From positions 46,829-110,828 of the forward strand of contig JANXZB010000102.1 of NCBI GenBank assembly GCA_025355765.1: a DNA stretch of 64,000 bases. Direction: 5' to 3'. The notes under the pieces are model-generated. The model ran no database searches and was not told where the DNA came from. It saw only the letters and a list, made by a program, of their open reading frames with translations. Position 1 is the stretch's first letter; the number at the start of each line of letters is the position of its first letter. Source of the stretch: Actinomycetes bacterium. GTDB taxonomy: Bacteria; Actinomycetota; Actinomycetes; Nanopelagicales; Nanopelagicaceae. Positions 8,845 through 16,974 of this stretch are shown piece after piece. The position numbers were made by a program, and so were the translations under genes.

Positions 8845-9885
8845 GTGTCAATTCTTGCTGCAGGGTATCAAGGCCGGCTTGACCGCCGCCGTTACTTTGA
8901 AAGAACACTCGGAACGCTAGCCGCGCTTGGTATTCTGTATTGGCTCGGAATCAACTTTGCAAAATCTCCGTCGCAATTCTTTCAAGCCTCACTGATAGGC
9001 CTGAGCAACGGTGTCCTTTATGCACTTATCGCCCTGGGTTACACATTGGTATACGGAATCATCGAGCTTATTAACTTTGCTCACGGGGACCTCTTCATGT
9101 TGGGGGCAGTTTTTTCGGCAAACTTCATGTCAATCTGGTTTGGAAAAAATCACTCCGGCGTTGTTGGCTGGGGATTTTTCTTTGCCTGTCTGCTCGCAGT
9201 CATGACATTTTGCGGCGGGTTGAATGTGGTCATTGAACGCTTCGCGTATAGACGTTTGCGTCGAGCGCCAAAGCTGGCACCGCTGATTACCGCGGTTGGT
9301 GTTTCATTCATCTTGCAGTTCATCGGTTTGCGTTGGAATGGATCGGGTCAGAAGACCTGGAACAGCATGCTTCCTAAGGGCGCTATAGAGATCTCAAATG
9401 TGAAGATTCCCTACACGACCATTCTTTCCTTCGTCATAACCGTGCCGCTGCTTCTGCTCATGTCATGGATTGTCACTCGCACACGACAGGGCAAGGCCAT
9501 GCGAGCAACCGCACAAGATCAAGATGCCGCACGTTTGATGGGCATCAATGTGAACCGCACGATTTCATTCACTTTCGCCCTCGGTGGCGCACTTGCTGGG
9601 GCAGCTGGCTTGCTTTTCCAACAGACCCGCGGACTTACGTCTTACAACTTGGGCTACCAACTTGGCCTGATCGCTTTCACCTCTGCTGTTATGGGGGGCA
9701 TCGGAAATCTTCAAGGTGCCGTACTCGGAGCCTTGCTTATCGGTCTGATTCAGGGACTCAATGACGGACTGCCCATCGGCCTTGGTCAGCAATGGTCGCA
9801 GACAGTGGTCTTCTCAATTTTGATTCTTCTGATGGCATTCAAACCCACGGGTCTTTTGGGCAAAACGGTTACGGAGAAGGTGTAA
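8845..9885 (+). CDS. livH: Branched-chain amino acid ABC transporter permease LivH
   Basis: Inner-membrane permease of 346 residues with about eight hydrophobic segments. It has the LivH-family segment LYALIALGYTLVYGIIELINFAHGDLFMLGA near residue 60 and a C-terminal LGALLIGLIQ helix. The start is GTG 8845 with GAAGGAG at 8833-8839. It forms the heterodimeric channel with LivM, encoded 2 nt downstream. The gap from livJ (161 nt) contains the hairpin and an AT-rich stretch; I could not fix a separate promoter there. Confidence 0.94.
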   Translation: MSILAAGYQGRLDRRRYFERTLGTLAALGILYWLGINFAKSPSQFFQASLIGLSNGVLYALIALGYTLVYGIIELINFAHGDLFMLGAVFSANFMSIWFGKNHSGVVGWGFFFACLLAVMTFCGGLNVVIERFAYRRLRRAPKLAPLITAVGVSFILQFIGLRWNGSGQKTWNSMLPKGAIEISNVKIPYTTILSFVITVPLLLLMSWIVTRTRQGKAMRATAQDQDAARLMGINVNRTISFTFALGGALAGAAGLLFQQTRGLTSYNLGYQLGLIAFTSAVMGGIGNLQGAVLGALLIGLIQGLNDGLPIGLGQQWSQTVVFSILILLMAFKPTGLLGKTVTEKV

Positions 9886-9887
9886 TC

Positions 9888-11072
9888 ATGAGTATTTTGA
9901 AGAGATCCAAAAGTGCGACAAAAGCCGGCGCTCACGCGACGAGCCAGCGAAAATGGGCAATCGGGTTCCTGATTGCCGCCGTTTTGATCTGGGTTTTCTA
10001 CACATACGTCATGGTGCATCTACCTGATGGAATTCAAACGGTTGTGCAAAACTGGTTCCCGCCGACTTCGCTCAATGAGGCTCTCGTCTGGGTTATCTGC
10101 GCTCTGGGCTTGAACATCGTCGTTGGCTACGCGGGGCTGCTCGATCTGGGCTTCGTCGCGTTCTGGGCAATCGGTGGTTACTCTGCTGGATGGTTCATGT
10201 CGGCGTTCTTTACTCAAGTTAATTTTCGAGTATTCACTACGGCGGCCAAAGCTCTTCCCGGTATCCATATAAGCTTCTGGGGCGTTATTTTTATCGGCGG
10301 ACTAATTTGCGCCTTTTTCGGAATCATCATCGGCGCTCCAACACTTCGCTTGAAGAGTGACTACCTAGCTCTCGTTACCTTGGGTTTCGGAGAGATCATT
10401 CCGCAGGTCTTCACCAACGGTTCCAATATCGGCGGCTTCAACTTAACCAATGGAACTCAGGGAATTTCGCCAGTGGATAACATCGGTGTTCCAGGAAAGT
10501 CACTCGGCCCCTTCGATTTCAGCTGGAAGTTCTTCATCTTCGTCTTCTTGACGGCATTTATGGTTTTCATCTCGTTGCGCCTTCGCACAGGTCGTTTAGG
10601 TCGCGCATGGCTTGCTATTCGCGAGGATGAATTGGCAGCAAGCATGATGGGTGTTCCACTCATGCGCACAAAACTCTCGGCCTATGCAGTGGGAGCGTTC
10701 TCGGGGGGCATTGGCGGCGTGGCATTCGCAACCCACGTTAATGGAGTCTTTGCAGATCGCTTCAATTTCTCAATTTCGATCATCTTGCTTGCCATGGTGG
10801 TTCTGGGTGGAATGGGAAATGTCTGGGGAGTCATGGTCGGGGCCCTGCTAATTGCTTGGATTAACTCAACAGGACTGCCGGCATTTGGAGATTTAGTTAA
10901 CAACACTTTCCATACCACTATTAATTTCCCTTCCTATAACTTCCTTCTCTTTGGGGGAGTTCTCGTATTGATGATGCTCTTTAAACGCGAGGGACTGATT
11001 CCCGAATCTCGATTGAAGGCAATATTGCATGAATCAGATGACACTTCTACCAATGTTGGAGGCAGTCACTAA
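9888..11072 (+). CDS. livM: Branched-chain amino acid ABC transporter permease LivM
   Basis: Second permease of the Liv transporter, 394 residues from ATG 9888. The open frame extends 32 codons upstream into livH, but GGAGAAGG at 9873-9880 precedes this ATG. The N-terminus is basic (about 30 residues) and is followed by transmembrane helices. The family hallmarks VGYAGLLDLGFVAFWAIGGY and LRLKSDYLALVTLGFGEI are present. The C-terminus has the usual MVVLGGMGNVWGVMVGA segment. The stop overlaps the livG ATG by one base (TAATG). Confidence 0.95.
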   Translation: MSILKRSKSATKAGAHATSQRKWAIGFLIAAVLIWVFYTYVMVHLPDGIQTVVQNWFPPTSLNEALVWVICALGLNIVVGYAGLLDLGFVAFWAIGGYSAGWFMSAFFTQVNFRVFTTAAKALPGIHISFWGVIFIGGLICAFFGIIIGAPTLRLKSDYLALVTLGFGEIIPQVFTNGSNIGGFNLTNGTQGISPVDNIGVPGKSLGPFDFSWKFFIFVFLTAFMVFISLRLRTGRLGRAWLAIREDELAASMMGVPLMRTKLSAYAVGAFSGGIGGVAFATHVNGVFADRFNFSISIILLAMVVLGGMGNVWGVMVGALLIAWINSTGLPAFGDLVNNTFHTTINFPSYNFLLFGGVLVLMMLFKREGLIPESRLKAILHESDDTSTNVGGSH

Positions 11073-11851
11073 TGTCGTCCGCACTTTTGGCAGAGAATAT
11101 TGTTGTGAAGTTCGGCGGACTCACAGCCGTCAATTCAGTTACCTTTGACATTCCGAAGGGGAAGATCGTAAGCCTCATCGGGCCCAACGGAGCCGGCAAA
11201 ACAACTTTTTTCAATGTTTTGACGGGACTCTATAAACCAACAAGCGGAACCGTGGTATTCGACGGCGTGGACATTACGGCCCGACCGCCCCACAAGATTG
11301 CCGCGAGCGGTCTAGCCCGGACATTCCAGAATATCCGCCTCTTCGGTCTGATGACGGCCGAAGAGAACGTCATGGTTGCTATGCATTCGCACCTCAAGTC
11401 CGGCATCATCTCAACAATTCTTCGCACCCCCGGTCAACGTCGAGAAGAGCACGAAAGTCGCGAGACAGCTCGCGAACTCCTCAACTTCGTTGGCATCGGA
11501 AAATGGGCGGGGGAGTACGCCCGTAATCTCTCTTATGGCGATCAACGTCGATTGGAAGTTGCCCGTGCCTTGGCACTCAAACCCAAGGTTCTTCTTCTTG
11601 ATGAGCCCACCGCCGGAATGAACCCCCAGGAATCTCGGACTTTCATTGAATTTGTATACAAAGTTCGCGATGAGCAGAATGTTTCCATCTTGCTCATTGA
11701 GCACGATATGAGCGTTGTCATGTCGGTCTCAGAGCGAATTACGGTTTTGGATCAAGGCGAGAAGATCGCCGAGGGCTCACCTGCAGACATCAAATCCAAT
11801 CAACGCGTTATCGAGGCCTATCTTGGTAAATCAAAGGGAGAGAAAGCATGA
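11072..11851 (+). CDS. livG: Branched-chain amino acid ABC transporter ATPase LivG
   Basis: Cytoplasmic ATPase subunit of 259 residues. Walker A is GPNGAGKTT near residue 38. The LivG-type insert GLARTFQNIRLF follows, then the signature LSYGDQRRLEVARAL, Walker B KVLLLDEPTAGMNP and the switch histidine in LLIEHDMSVV. The end IEAYLGK is characteristic of LivG. It overlaps livM by 1 nt and livF by 4 nt, as expected for tightly coupled translation. Confidence 0.96.
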   Translation: MSSALLAENIVVKFGGLTAVNSVTFDIPKGKIVSLIGPNGAGKTTFFNVLTGLYKPTSGTVVFDGVDITARPPHKIAASGLARTFQNIRLFGLMTAEENVMVAMHSHLKSGIISTILRTPGQRREEHESRETARELLNFVGIGKWAGEYARNLSYGDQRRLEVARALALKPKVLLLDEPTAGMNPQESRTFIEFVYKVRDEQNVSILLIEHDMSVVMSVSERITVLDQGEKIAEGSPADIKSNQRVIEAYLGKSKGEKA

Positions 11852-12561
11852 GCGCTCTTCTTGAAGTTCAGGGCTTGCAAGTTGCCTATGGATCGATTCT
11901 GGCGGTCAAAGACGTCTCGCTGACGGTTAATGAAGGTGAAATAGTCACCCTCATTGGTTCTAACGGCGCAGGCAAATCAACGACGCTCCGCACGATTTCG
12001 GGATTGCTCAAACCAAAGGCCGGGACGATCACCTTCAATGGTGAGCGAATCGACGGCAAAGAGGGCCATGAGATCGTCGCGAAAGGATTATGCCAATCTC
12101 CAGAAGGCCGGAGAATTTTCCCGCGCATGTCCGTGCGTGAAAATCTTGATCTAGGCGCTTTCTTGCGAACAGACAAGGCTGCTATTGAGGTTGACCGAGA
12201 ACGAGTTCTCGAATTATTTCCTCGCCTTCGCGAACGTATCGAACAGAAAGGTGGCACCATGTCTGGCGGTGAACAGCAGATGCTTGCTGTTGCACGCGCG
12301 ATGATGGGCGCCCCGAAACTTCTTCTTTTGGATGAGCCTTCGATGGGTCTTGCGCCAGTACTTGTTGACATGATCTTCGAGACGATCGTAAAGATTCGCG
12401 AGCAAGGGATCACAATTTTGCTCATCGAGCAGAATGCAGCCGCCGCACTTGATGTGGCCGATCGTGCCTATGTGCTCGAATCCGGCACGATCAAGATGAG
12501 TGGAAAGGCCTCAGATCTGGCAAAGGACGAAGCAGTTACCAAGGCTTACTTGGGTGGCTAG
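11848..12561 (+). CDS. livF: Branched-chain amino acid ABC transporter ATPase LivF
   Basis: Second ATPase of the Liv system, 237 residues. It has Walker A GSNGAGKST near residue 37, the LivF motif GLCQSPEGRRIFPRMSVRENL, signature MSGGEQQMLAVARAM, Walker B KLLLLDEPSMGLAP and switch LLIEQNAAAAL. The ATGA overlap with livG couples their translation. The stop is 3 nt from the stop of the convergent thioesterase gene, and I see no hairpin in that gap. Confidence 0.96.
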   Translation: MSALLEVQGLQVAYGSILAVKDVSLTVNEGEIVTLIGSNGAGKSTTLRTISGLLKPKAGTITFNGERIDGKEGHEIVAKGLCQSPEGRRIFPRMSVRENLDLGAFLRTDKAAIEVDRERVLELFPRLRERIEQKGGTMSGGEQQMLAVARAMMGAPKLLLLDEPSMGLAPVLVDMIFETIVKIREQGITILLIEQNAAAALDVADRAYVLESGTIKMSGKASDLAKDEAVTKAYLGG

Positions 12562-12564
12562 TTC

Positions 12565-12984
12565 TTAGCGTTTCTCGAGAATCAAGCAAGTAATTCGCGC
12601 CGTGCAGGTGCGGTTGCCTTCTTCATCTGTGATTACCACTTCGTAGCAACATAGGGTTTTTCCCAAGATAATTGGCGTTGCTACAGCAGTGACGGTTCCT
12701 TGGGTGACCGATCGATGGTGCGTGGCGTTGATATCGACACCGACTATCCGCCGATCCAATCCTGCATGGAGCGCAGTGCCAATCGAACCAAGACTTTCGG
12801 CGAGGACAACATTCGCCCCGCCATGGAGGAGGCCCACTGCTTGTGTGTTTCCTTCAACTGGCATTGTCGCCACTAGGCGGGCGGGTGAAGCTTCTAGTAT
12901 CTGAATCCCCATTTTCGTGTCAAGGGCACCGGCGCCACGCACGCCAAGTAACTTCATAAAATCAAAATCTTTTTGGTCGCTCAT
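12565..12984 (-). CDS. Hotdog-fold thioesterase (PaaI/YdiI-like)
   Basis: Small acyl-CoA thioesterase-like protein of 139 residues from ATG at 12984. The hotdog motif LLHGGANVVLAESLGSIGT is present, followed by GVDINATHHRSV, typical of the PaaI/YbgC/DUF4442-related group that hydrolyses aryl- or acyl-CoA. The natural substrate cannot be read. The frame opens 24 codons further upstream, into polA, but those codons show no family similarity. TACACT (12993-12998, minus) lies 8 nt before the ATG, and no Shine-Dalgarno is seen. The gene is divergent from polA with 34 nt between starts. Confidence 0.85.
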   Translation of the reverse strand: MSDQKDFDFMKLLGVRGAGALDTKMGIQILEASPARLVATMPVEGNTQAVGLLHGGANVVLAESLGSIGTALHAGLDRRIVGVDINATHHRSVTQGTVTAVATPIILGKTLCCYEVVITDEEGNRTCTARITCLILEKR

Positions 12985-12998
12985 AAACAGAAAGTGTA

Positions 12999-13017
12999 TC
13001 TGGAATAGACTTCCAGA
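12999..13017 (+). promoter_or_regulatory. Perfect palindrome covering the polA -10 box
   Basis: TCTGGAA (12999-13005), spacer TAGAC (13006-13010), TTCCAGA (13011-13017) is a perfect 7-5-7 inverted repeat. TAGACT at 13006-13011 is a good -10 box and lies 7 nt before the polA ATG (13019), so the transcript may be leaderless. A protein bound here would block polA and could touch the divergent thioesterase promoter. The palindrome does not match the actinobacterial LexA box (TCGAAC-N4-GTTCGA). Confidence 0.55.
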
Positions 13018-13018
13018 C

Positions 13019-15610
13019 ATGAGCCAGCGCCTACTATTGATAGACGGACATTCCATGGCCTATCGAGCTTTTTTTGCACTTCCCGCGGAGAACTTCACGA
13101 CGGCGACGGGCCAGCATACGAACGCAATCTATGGCTTTGCCACCATGCTCATCTCGCTTTTGAGGGAAGAGAAACCTACACACATCGCAGTTGCCTTCGA
13201 TGTATCTCGAAAGACCTTCCGAACGGAGAAATATCCCGAGTACAAGGCGAATAGGGCGGCGACCCCCGACGAGTTTCGCTCGCAAATGTCCTACCTTCAC
13301 GAATTGGTGAGCGCCTTCGGAATTTCTCAATTTGAGAGGGAAGGTTTTGAGGCCGACGACATACTTGCGACCCTTGCAAGTTATGCAGAAAGAGAAGGCA
13401 TGGACGTGGTGCTCTGCTCCGGAGACCGAGACTGCTTCCAACTGGTCACTGAGAAAATCACAGTTCTCTACCCTAAGAAGGGCGTGAGCGATCTGGCGCG
13501 AATGACTCCGGATGCGGTCTTCGAGAAGTACGGAATGTCTTCTACGAGTTATCCCGAGTTTGCGGCACTGCGAGGGGATCCAAGTGACAACCTTCCGTCA
13601 GTGCCGGGAGTCGGGGAGAAGACGGCTGCGAAATGGGTTGTCGAGTATGGCAACGTCTCTAATCTCATTGCCAACATCGACAAGATTTCCGGAAAAGTCG
13701 GCGAGTCACTTCGCAGCAACATCGACATCGTCCTTCGAAACAGAGAGCTCACCCAACTTATTCACGATGTCCCTCTGGATATTCAGATTGAAGAACTTGC
13801 CTGGTCAGGGGTGGACGAAAGCAAAATTGCTCCACTCTTCGACCTCTTGGAATTTCGCACTCTCAAGGACCGCATCAAGCCTTTTACTGCGAAGGGTTCT
13901 ACGCCTAAGACTGAAGCCGTAGAGCCACTCATGATGCTTGCGTTTGATCCCGATTTAGAACTTCTCACGCCTCAAGCATTGGATAGGAAGATCGCCTCAC
14001 ACACGGGGGAGTTGGCTATTACCTTTGAGGTTGTCGACGAAAAACTGCATAGATACGCCGTCGCCCTTTCGCCGACGGAGTCTTTCCTGGTGCACTCATC
14101 GCAGATGGGTGAGTGGATTTCAAACTCTCGGGTAAGCAAAGTGCTCCATGATGCCAAAGGTTTGGCCCGCGTGATTCCCGTGGAGGGAATCGTCTTTGAC
14201 ACAGCCCTCGCCGCATATGTGATCAACCCGGGAGTGCGTGCTCAAGAGTTGAGCGACGTGGTCGAGCGCTGGGGGGACGGAACGCCCATTGCCGCAAATG
14301 ATTCGGAGAAGGCACTTGTTCACGGTTCGATGGCGCTTTTCAGTCTAAGAGTGTCCCTTACACAAGAACTCAAGGATCGGAACATGCTGGGTTTATACCT
14401 CGATCTCGAGCTTCCCATCGCTGAACTTCTAGCGAAGATCGAAAGACTTGGCATCGCGGTGGACAGGAAGAAACTTGCAGAATTGCAGAACTTCTTTGCC
14501 GGCGAAGTGGAACGCGAGACTTATGCGACGTACGAAGCCGTCGGTCACGAATTCAACGTTGCCTCTCCAAAACAATTGCAGGTCGTACTTTTTGACGAAT
14601 TGAAATTGCCAAAGACTAAGAAGATCAAAACGGGTTACACAACGGACGCGGATTCCCTTGAGTGGCTTTCGCAAACCACGCAACATCCCGTGCTCGCGCA
14701 TTTGCTGCGGATTCGCGAGACAAACAAATTACGTACCACTGTCGAGGGTTTGATCACTGAAATCTCAGGTGACGGACGTATTCATACACATTTCCAGCAG
14801 ACTGTGGCCGCAACCGGGAGGCTCTCCTCAACTGGACCCAATTTGCAGAACATACCTGTTCGAACCGAAGAGGGCCGGCGCATCCGTGAGTGCTTTGTGG
14901 CCGGCAAAGGATTCGACTCGCTTCTGACCGCCGATTACAGCCAGATTGAGATGCGAATCATGGCCCACCTGTCACACGATGAGCATTTGCTCGCTGCTTT
15001 CACGAAAGGTGAAGATCTCCACTCCACAGTGGCTTCAGAAGTTTTCAATGTGGAGGCTTCGCAAGTCACGCCAGAAATGCGTAGGCAGATCAAGGCGATG
15101 TCGTATGGACTTGCGTATGGTCTTTCATCATTTGGTCTTGCCGCCCAACTTGGAATATCTCCACCGGAGGCTCAAACTCTCATGGACAAGTACTTCGAGA
15201 GGTTTGGTGGAATTCGCGAGTACTTGAAGACAGTTGTCGAGCAAGCGCGCAAAGTTGGCTACACCGAGACGATTATGGGCAGGCGGAGATACTTGCCTGA
15301 TCTCCTGCATGACAATCGTCAGCGAAGGGAGGTGGCCGAGAGAATGGCATTGAATGCGCCGATTCAAGGCTCTGCCGCCGACATTATCAAGCAAGCGATG
15401 CTCAACGTCGAAAAGGTAATTGAGACAAGGAAATTGAAATCGCGCCTCCTACTTCAGGTGCACGATGAATTGATTTTCGAAGTGTTCAAGGGCGAAGAGT
15501 CGACCCTTACCGAATTGGTTCGCGAGGCCATGGGTTCTGCATATCCACTGGATGCTCCACTTGAAGTCAGCGTTGGTATAGGTAAAAGTTGGAATGACGC
15601 GGCCCACTAG
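13019..15610 (+). CDS. polA: DNA polymerase I
   Basis: Repair and Okazaki-fragment polymerase of 863 residues. The N-terminal 5' nuclease domain starts LLLIDGHSMAYRAFFALP and includes FEADDILATLA and GVGEKTAAKW. The middle domain lacks the D-x-E, N-x3-D and Y-x3-D proofreading residues. The C-terminal polymerase domain has motif A Asp639 in DYSQIEMR, the O helix with Tyr696 in KAMSYGLAYG, and motif C Asp816 in VHDEL. ATG 13019 is preferred to the longer open frame, which reads back through the divergent gene. No Shine-Dalgarno is present; the -10 box 7 nt upstream suggests a leaderless transcript. Confidence 0.96.
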   Translation: MSQRLLLIDGHSMAYRAFFALPAENFTTATGQHTNAIYGFATMLISLLREEKPTHIAVAFDVSRKTFRTEKYPEYKANRAATPDEFRSQMSYLHELVSAFGISQFEREGFEADDILATLASYAEREGMDVVLCSGDRDCFQLVTEKITVLYPKKGVSDLARMTPDAVFEKYGMSSTSYPEFAALRGDPSDNLPSVPGVGEKTAAKWVVEYGNVSNLIANIDKISGKVGESLRSNIDIVLRNRELTQLIHDVPLDIQIEELAWSGVDESKIAPLFDLLEFRTLKDRIKPFTAKGSTPKTEAVEPLMMLAFDPDLELLTPQALDRKIASHTGELAITFEVVDEKLHRYAVALSPTESFLVHSSQMGEWISNSRVSKVLHDAKGLARVIPVEGIVFDTALAAYVINPGVRAQELSDVVERWGDGTPIAANDSEKALVHGSMALFSLRVSLTQELKDRNMLGLYLDLELPIAELLAKIERLGIAVDRKKLAELQNFFAGEVERETYATYEAVGHEFNVASPKQLQVVLFDELKLPKTKKIKTGYTTDADSLEWLSQTTQHPVLAHLLRIRETNKLRTTVEGLITEISGDGRIHTHFQQTVAATGRLSSTGPNLQNIPVRTEEGRRIRECFVAGKGFDSLLTADYSQIEMRIMAHLSHDEHLLAAFTKGEDLHSTVASEVFNVEASQVTPEMRRQIKAMSYGLAYGLSSFGLAAQLGISPPEAQTLMDKYFERFGGIREYLKTVVEQARKVGYTETIMGRRRYLPDLLHDNRQRREVAERMALNAPIQGSAADIIKQAMLNVEKVIETRKLKSRLLLQVHDELIFEVFKGEESTLTELVREAMGSAYPLDAPLEVSVGIGKSWNDAAH

Positions 15611-15617
15611 TCGCAAC

Positions 15618-16844
15618 CTATTGATTTGGCGAGGCGTTATCTTCCATTGCAAGTAGGTCCTCTTTTTTGGTTGGAATACTCCGTGCTGCCGAGAGTCGAT
15701 CTCGTCCGATCGTGAGAATTGTCAGCCCGCACCCGATCGAGATGGTTGTAATTCCCAGACACACTTGAGGAGAGAATGCTTTTGATATCCATCCTCCCGC
15801 GGCTGAACCGAGAGCCATGAGTGAACCTTCCACTGTCCATAGCCAACCCATAGAAGCTGTAGCACTTCCTCTTGGCCGAACCGCCTCCATCACTTCCCAG
15901 TAAAAAACCTGAATTGCGCCACCGCATAGTCCGATAAACACTCCGACCAGCGCCATAGTCCAATCTGGTCGCGTGAATGCAAGAGGAAGGGATACTAGAA
16001 ACCAGAAAGAATATGTGAACAGAAGTGCTTTGAGAGGTGAAGATCTTCTTGACACGAGTCCTCCGAGAAGGCCGCCAATAATGTTTGCAATGCCCATCGC
16101 GCTGAGAATCCAGGCCGTGCGATGCGGAACGTGTTGAAGAGTGGCAAATGCAGGTACTCCGACGTTGAAGGCACCCCACCCAAAACCTATGAAGCAACCT
16201 TCAAACATGAGGAGCAGCATCGCTGGGTGCCTCCACAGTGGTTGACTTCCTTGATCTTTTTTTTCCGGAACCCATCTGCTCACGGCCTTGTTGAAATTCA
16301 AGGCCAAGCCACCTGTAAGCATGAGCGCCGCGCACAGAATGAGCGCACTTGACGGGTGTGACGAGAGCGCAAATGTTGTGGCGAGTATTGGACCTATGAC
16401 CATGGAAGCGTTGATGACAGACGTATCTAAGGCGTATGCGGTGCGCAAAACGTCGGCAGGAACGATGGACTTCCAGATCGGCCGGACCGAAAGATTGATC
16501 GGAGGGGCGGTAAATCCCAGGATGAAAGCTAGTACCAAGATCGACTTGGAGGTATGAGCCAAGTTGAGCAGGAGAAGCATGCTCACATAGGCAGGAACAA
16601 AGATGCGGATCGGCCACTTTTGTCCATATTTGTCGATGATGGAACCGCGGATGCCGGATGTGAAGGAACCCGAAAGGGAGTTCAAGCCGATTGCCAATCC
16701 AGCCACGGGGATTGAATTGGTCTCGTGGATGGTCTTGAAGAAGATCGAAAGTCCGACCATTCCATAGGCCATGCGAGAGGGAAATGCGCTCAGAACCAGG
16801 GTCTTTACGTGAGGTAGGCGCAGAAGTTCCCGGTATCGATTCAT
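15618..16844 (-). CDS. MFS-family transporter, substrate unknown
   Basis: Major facilitator superfamily permease of 408 residues with about 12 hydrophobic helices. An RXXXG-like loop occurs near residue 75 (SGIRGSIIDKYGQKWPIR), typical of the MFS helix 2-3 motif. Proteins of this kind are often annotated as MFS efflux permeases, but no specificity can be inferred here. I chose ATG at 16844 (MNRYRELLRLP) because the 26 upstream codons lack hydrophobic pattern. TAGACT lies 10 nt upstream on the minus strand, and no clear Shine-Dalgarno is present. It is convergent with polA (7 nt gap) and divergent from rpsA. Confidence 0.85.
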   Translation of the reverse strand: MNRYRELLRLPHVKTLVLSAFPSRMAYGMVGLSIFFKTIHETNSIPVAGLAIGLNSLSGSFTSGIRGSIIDKYGQKWPIRIFVPAYVSMLLLLNLAHTSKSILVLAFILGFTAPPINLSVRPIWKSIVPADVLRTAYALDTSVINASMVIGPILATTFALSSHPSSALILCAALMLTGGLALNFNKAVSRWVPEKKDQGSQPLWRHPAMLLLMFEGCFIGFGWGAFNVGVPAFATLQHVPHRTAWILSAMGIANIIGGLLGGLVSRRSSPLKALLFTYSFWFLVSLPLAFTRPDWTMALVGVFIGLCGGAIQVFYWEVMEAVRPRGSATASMGWLWTVEGSLMALGSAAGGWISKAFSPQVCLGITTISIGCGLTILTIGRDRLSAARSIPTKKEDLLAMEDNASPNQ

Positions 16845-16902
16845 AGGATTCTTTAGTCTAACCAAGAGAACCTGGCTCTGGTCTGATGAAATCACCTTCG
16901 AA

Positions 16903-16932
16903 TTGACCCAGATTGCCGCCAAACCGTACCCT
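16903..16932 (+). promoter_or_regulatory. Promoter of rpsA
   Basis: TTGACC (16903-16908) and TACCCT (16927-16932) are separated by 18 nt, a good housekeeping-sigma promoter. Transcription would start near 16939, leaving a leader of about 36 nt with GGAG (16967-16970) just before the rpsA start codon. The promoter lies in the 130-nt gap divergent to the MFS gene. Confidence 0.65.
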
Positions 16933-16974
16933 TAGCAGCCCTATTCCTACTATTTTCTATCCCTACGGAGCAAC

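Noticed and set aside
9792..9887. N-terminal extension of livM
   Set aside because: It lies inside livH, and a good Shine-Dalgarno precedes ATG 9888.
11886..12425. 179-codon minus-strand ORF inside livF
   Set aside because: Ser/Arg-rich shadow of livF with no domain and no promoter or ribosome site.
12917..13018. N-terminal extension of polA to base 12917
   Set aside because: The extra codons run antisense through the thioesterase gene and lack similarity; ATG 13019 gives the family N-terminus.
15637..16617. Minus-strand ORFs of 186 and 138 codons overlapping the MFS gene in other frames
   Set aside because: Composition lacks membrane-helix or domain pattern; the MFS frame explains the region.
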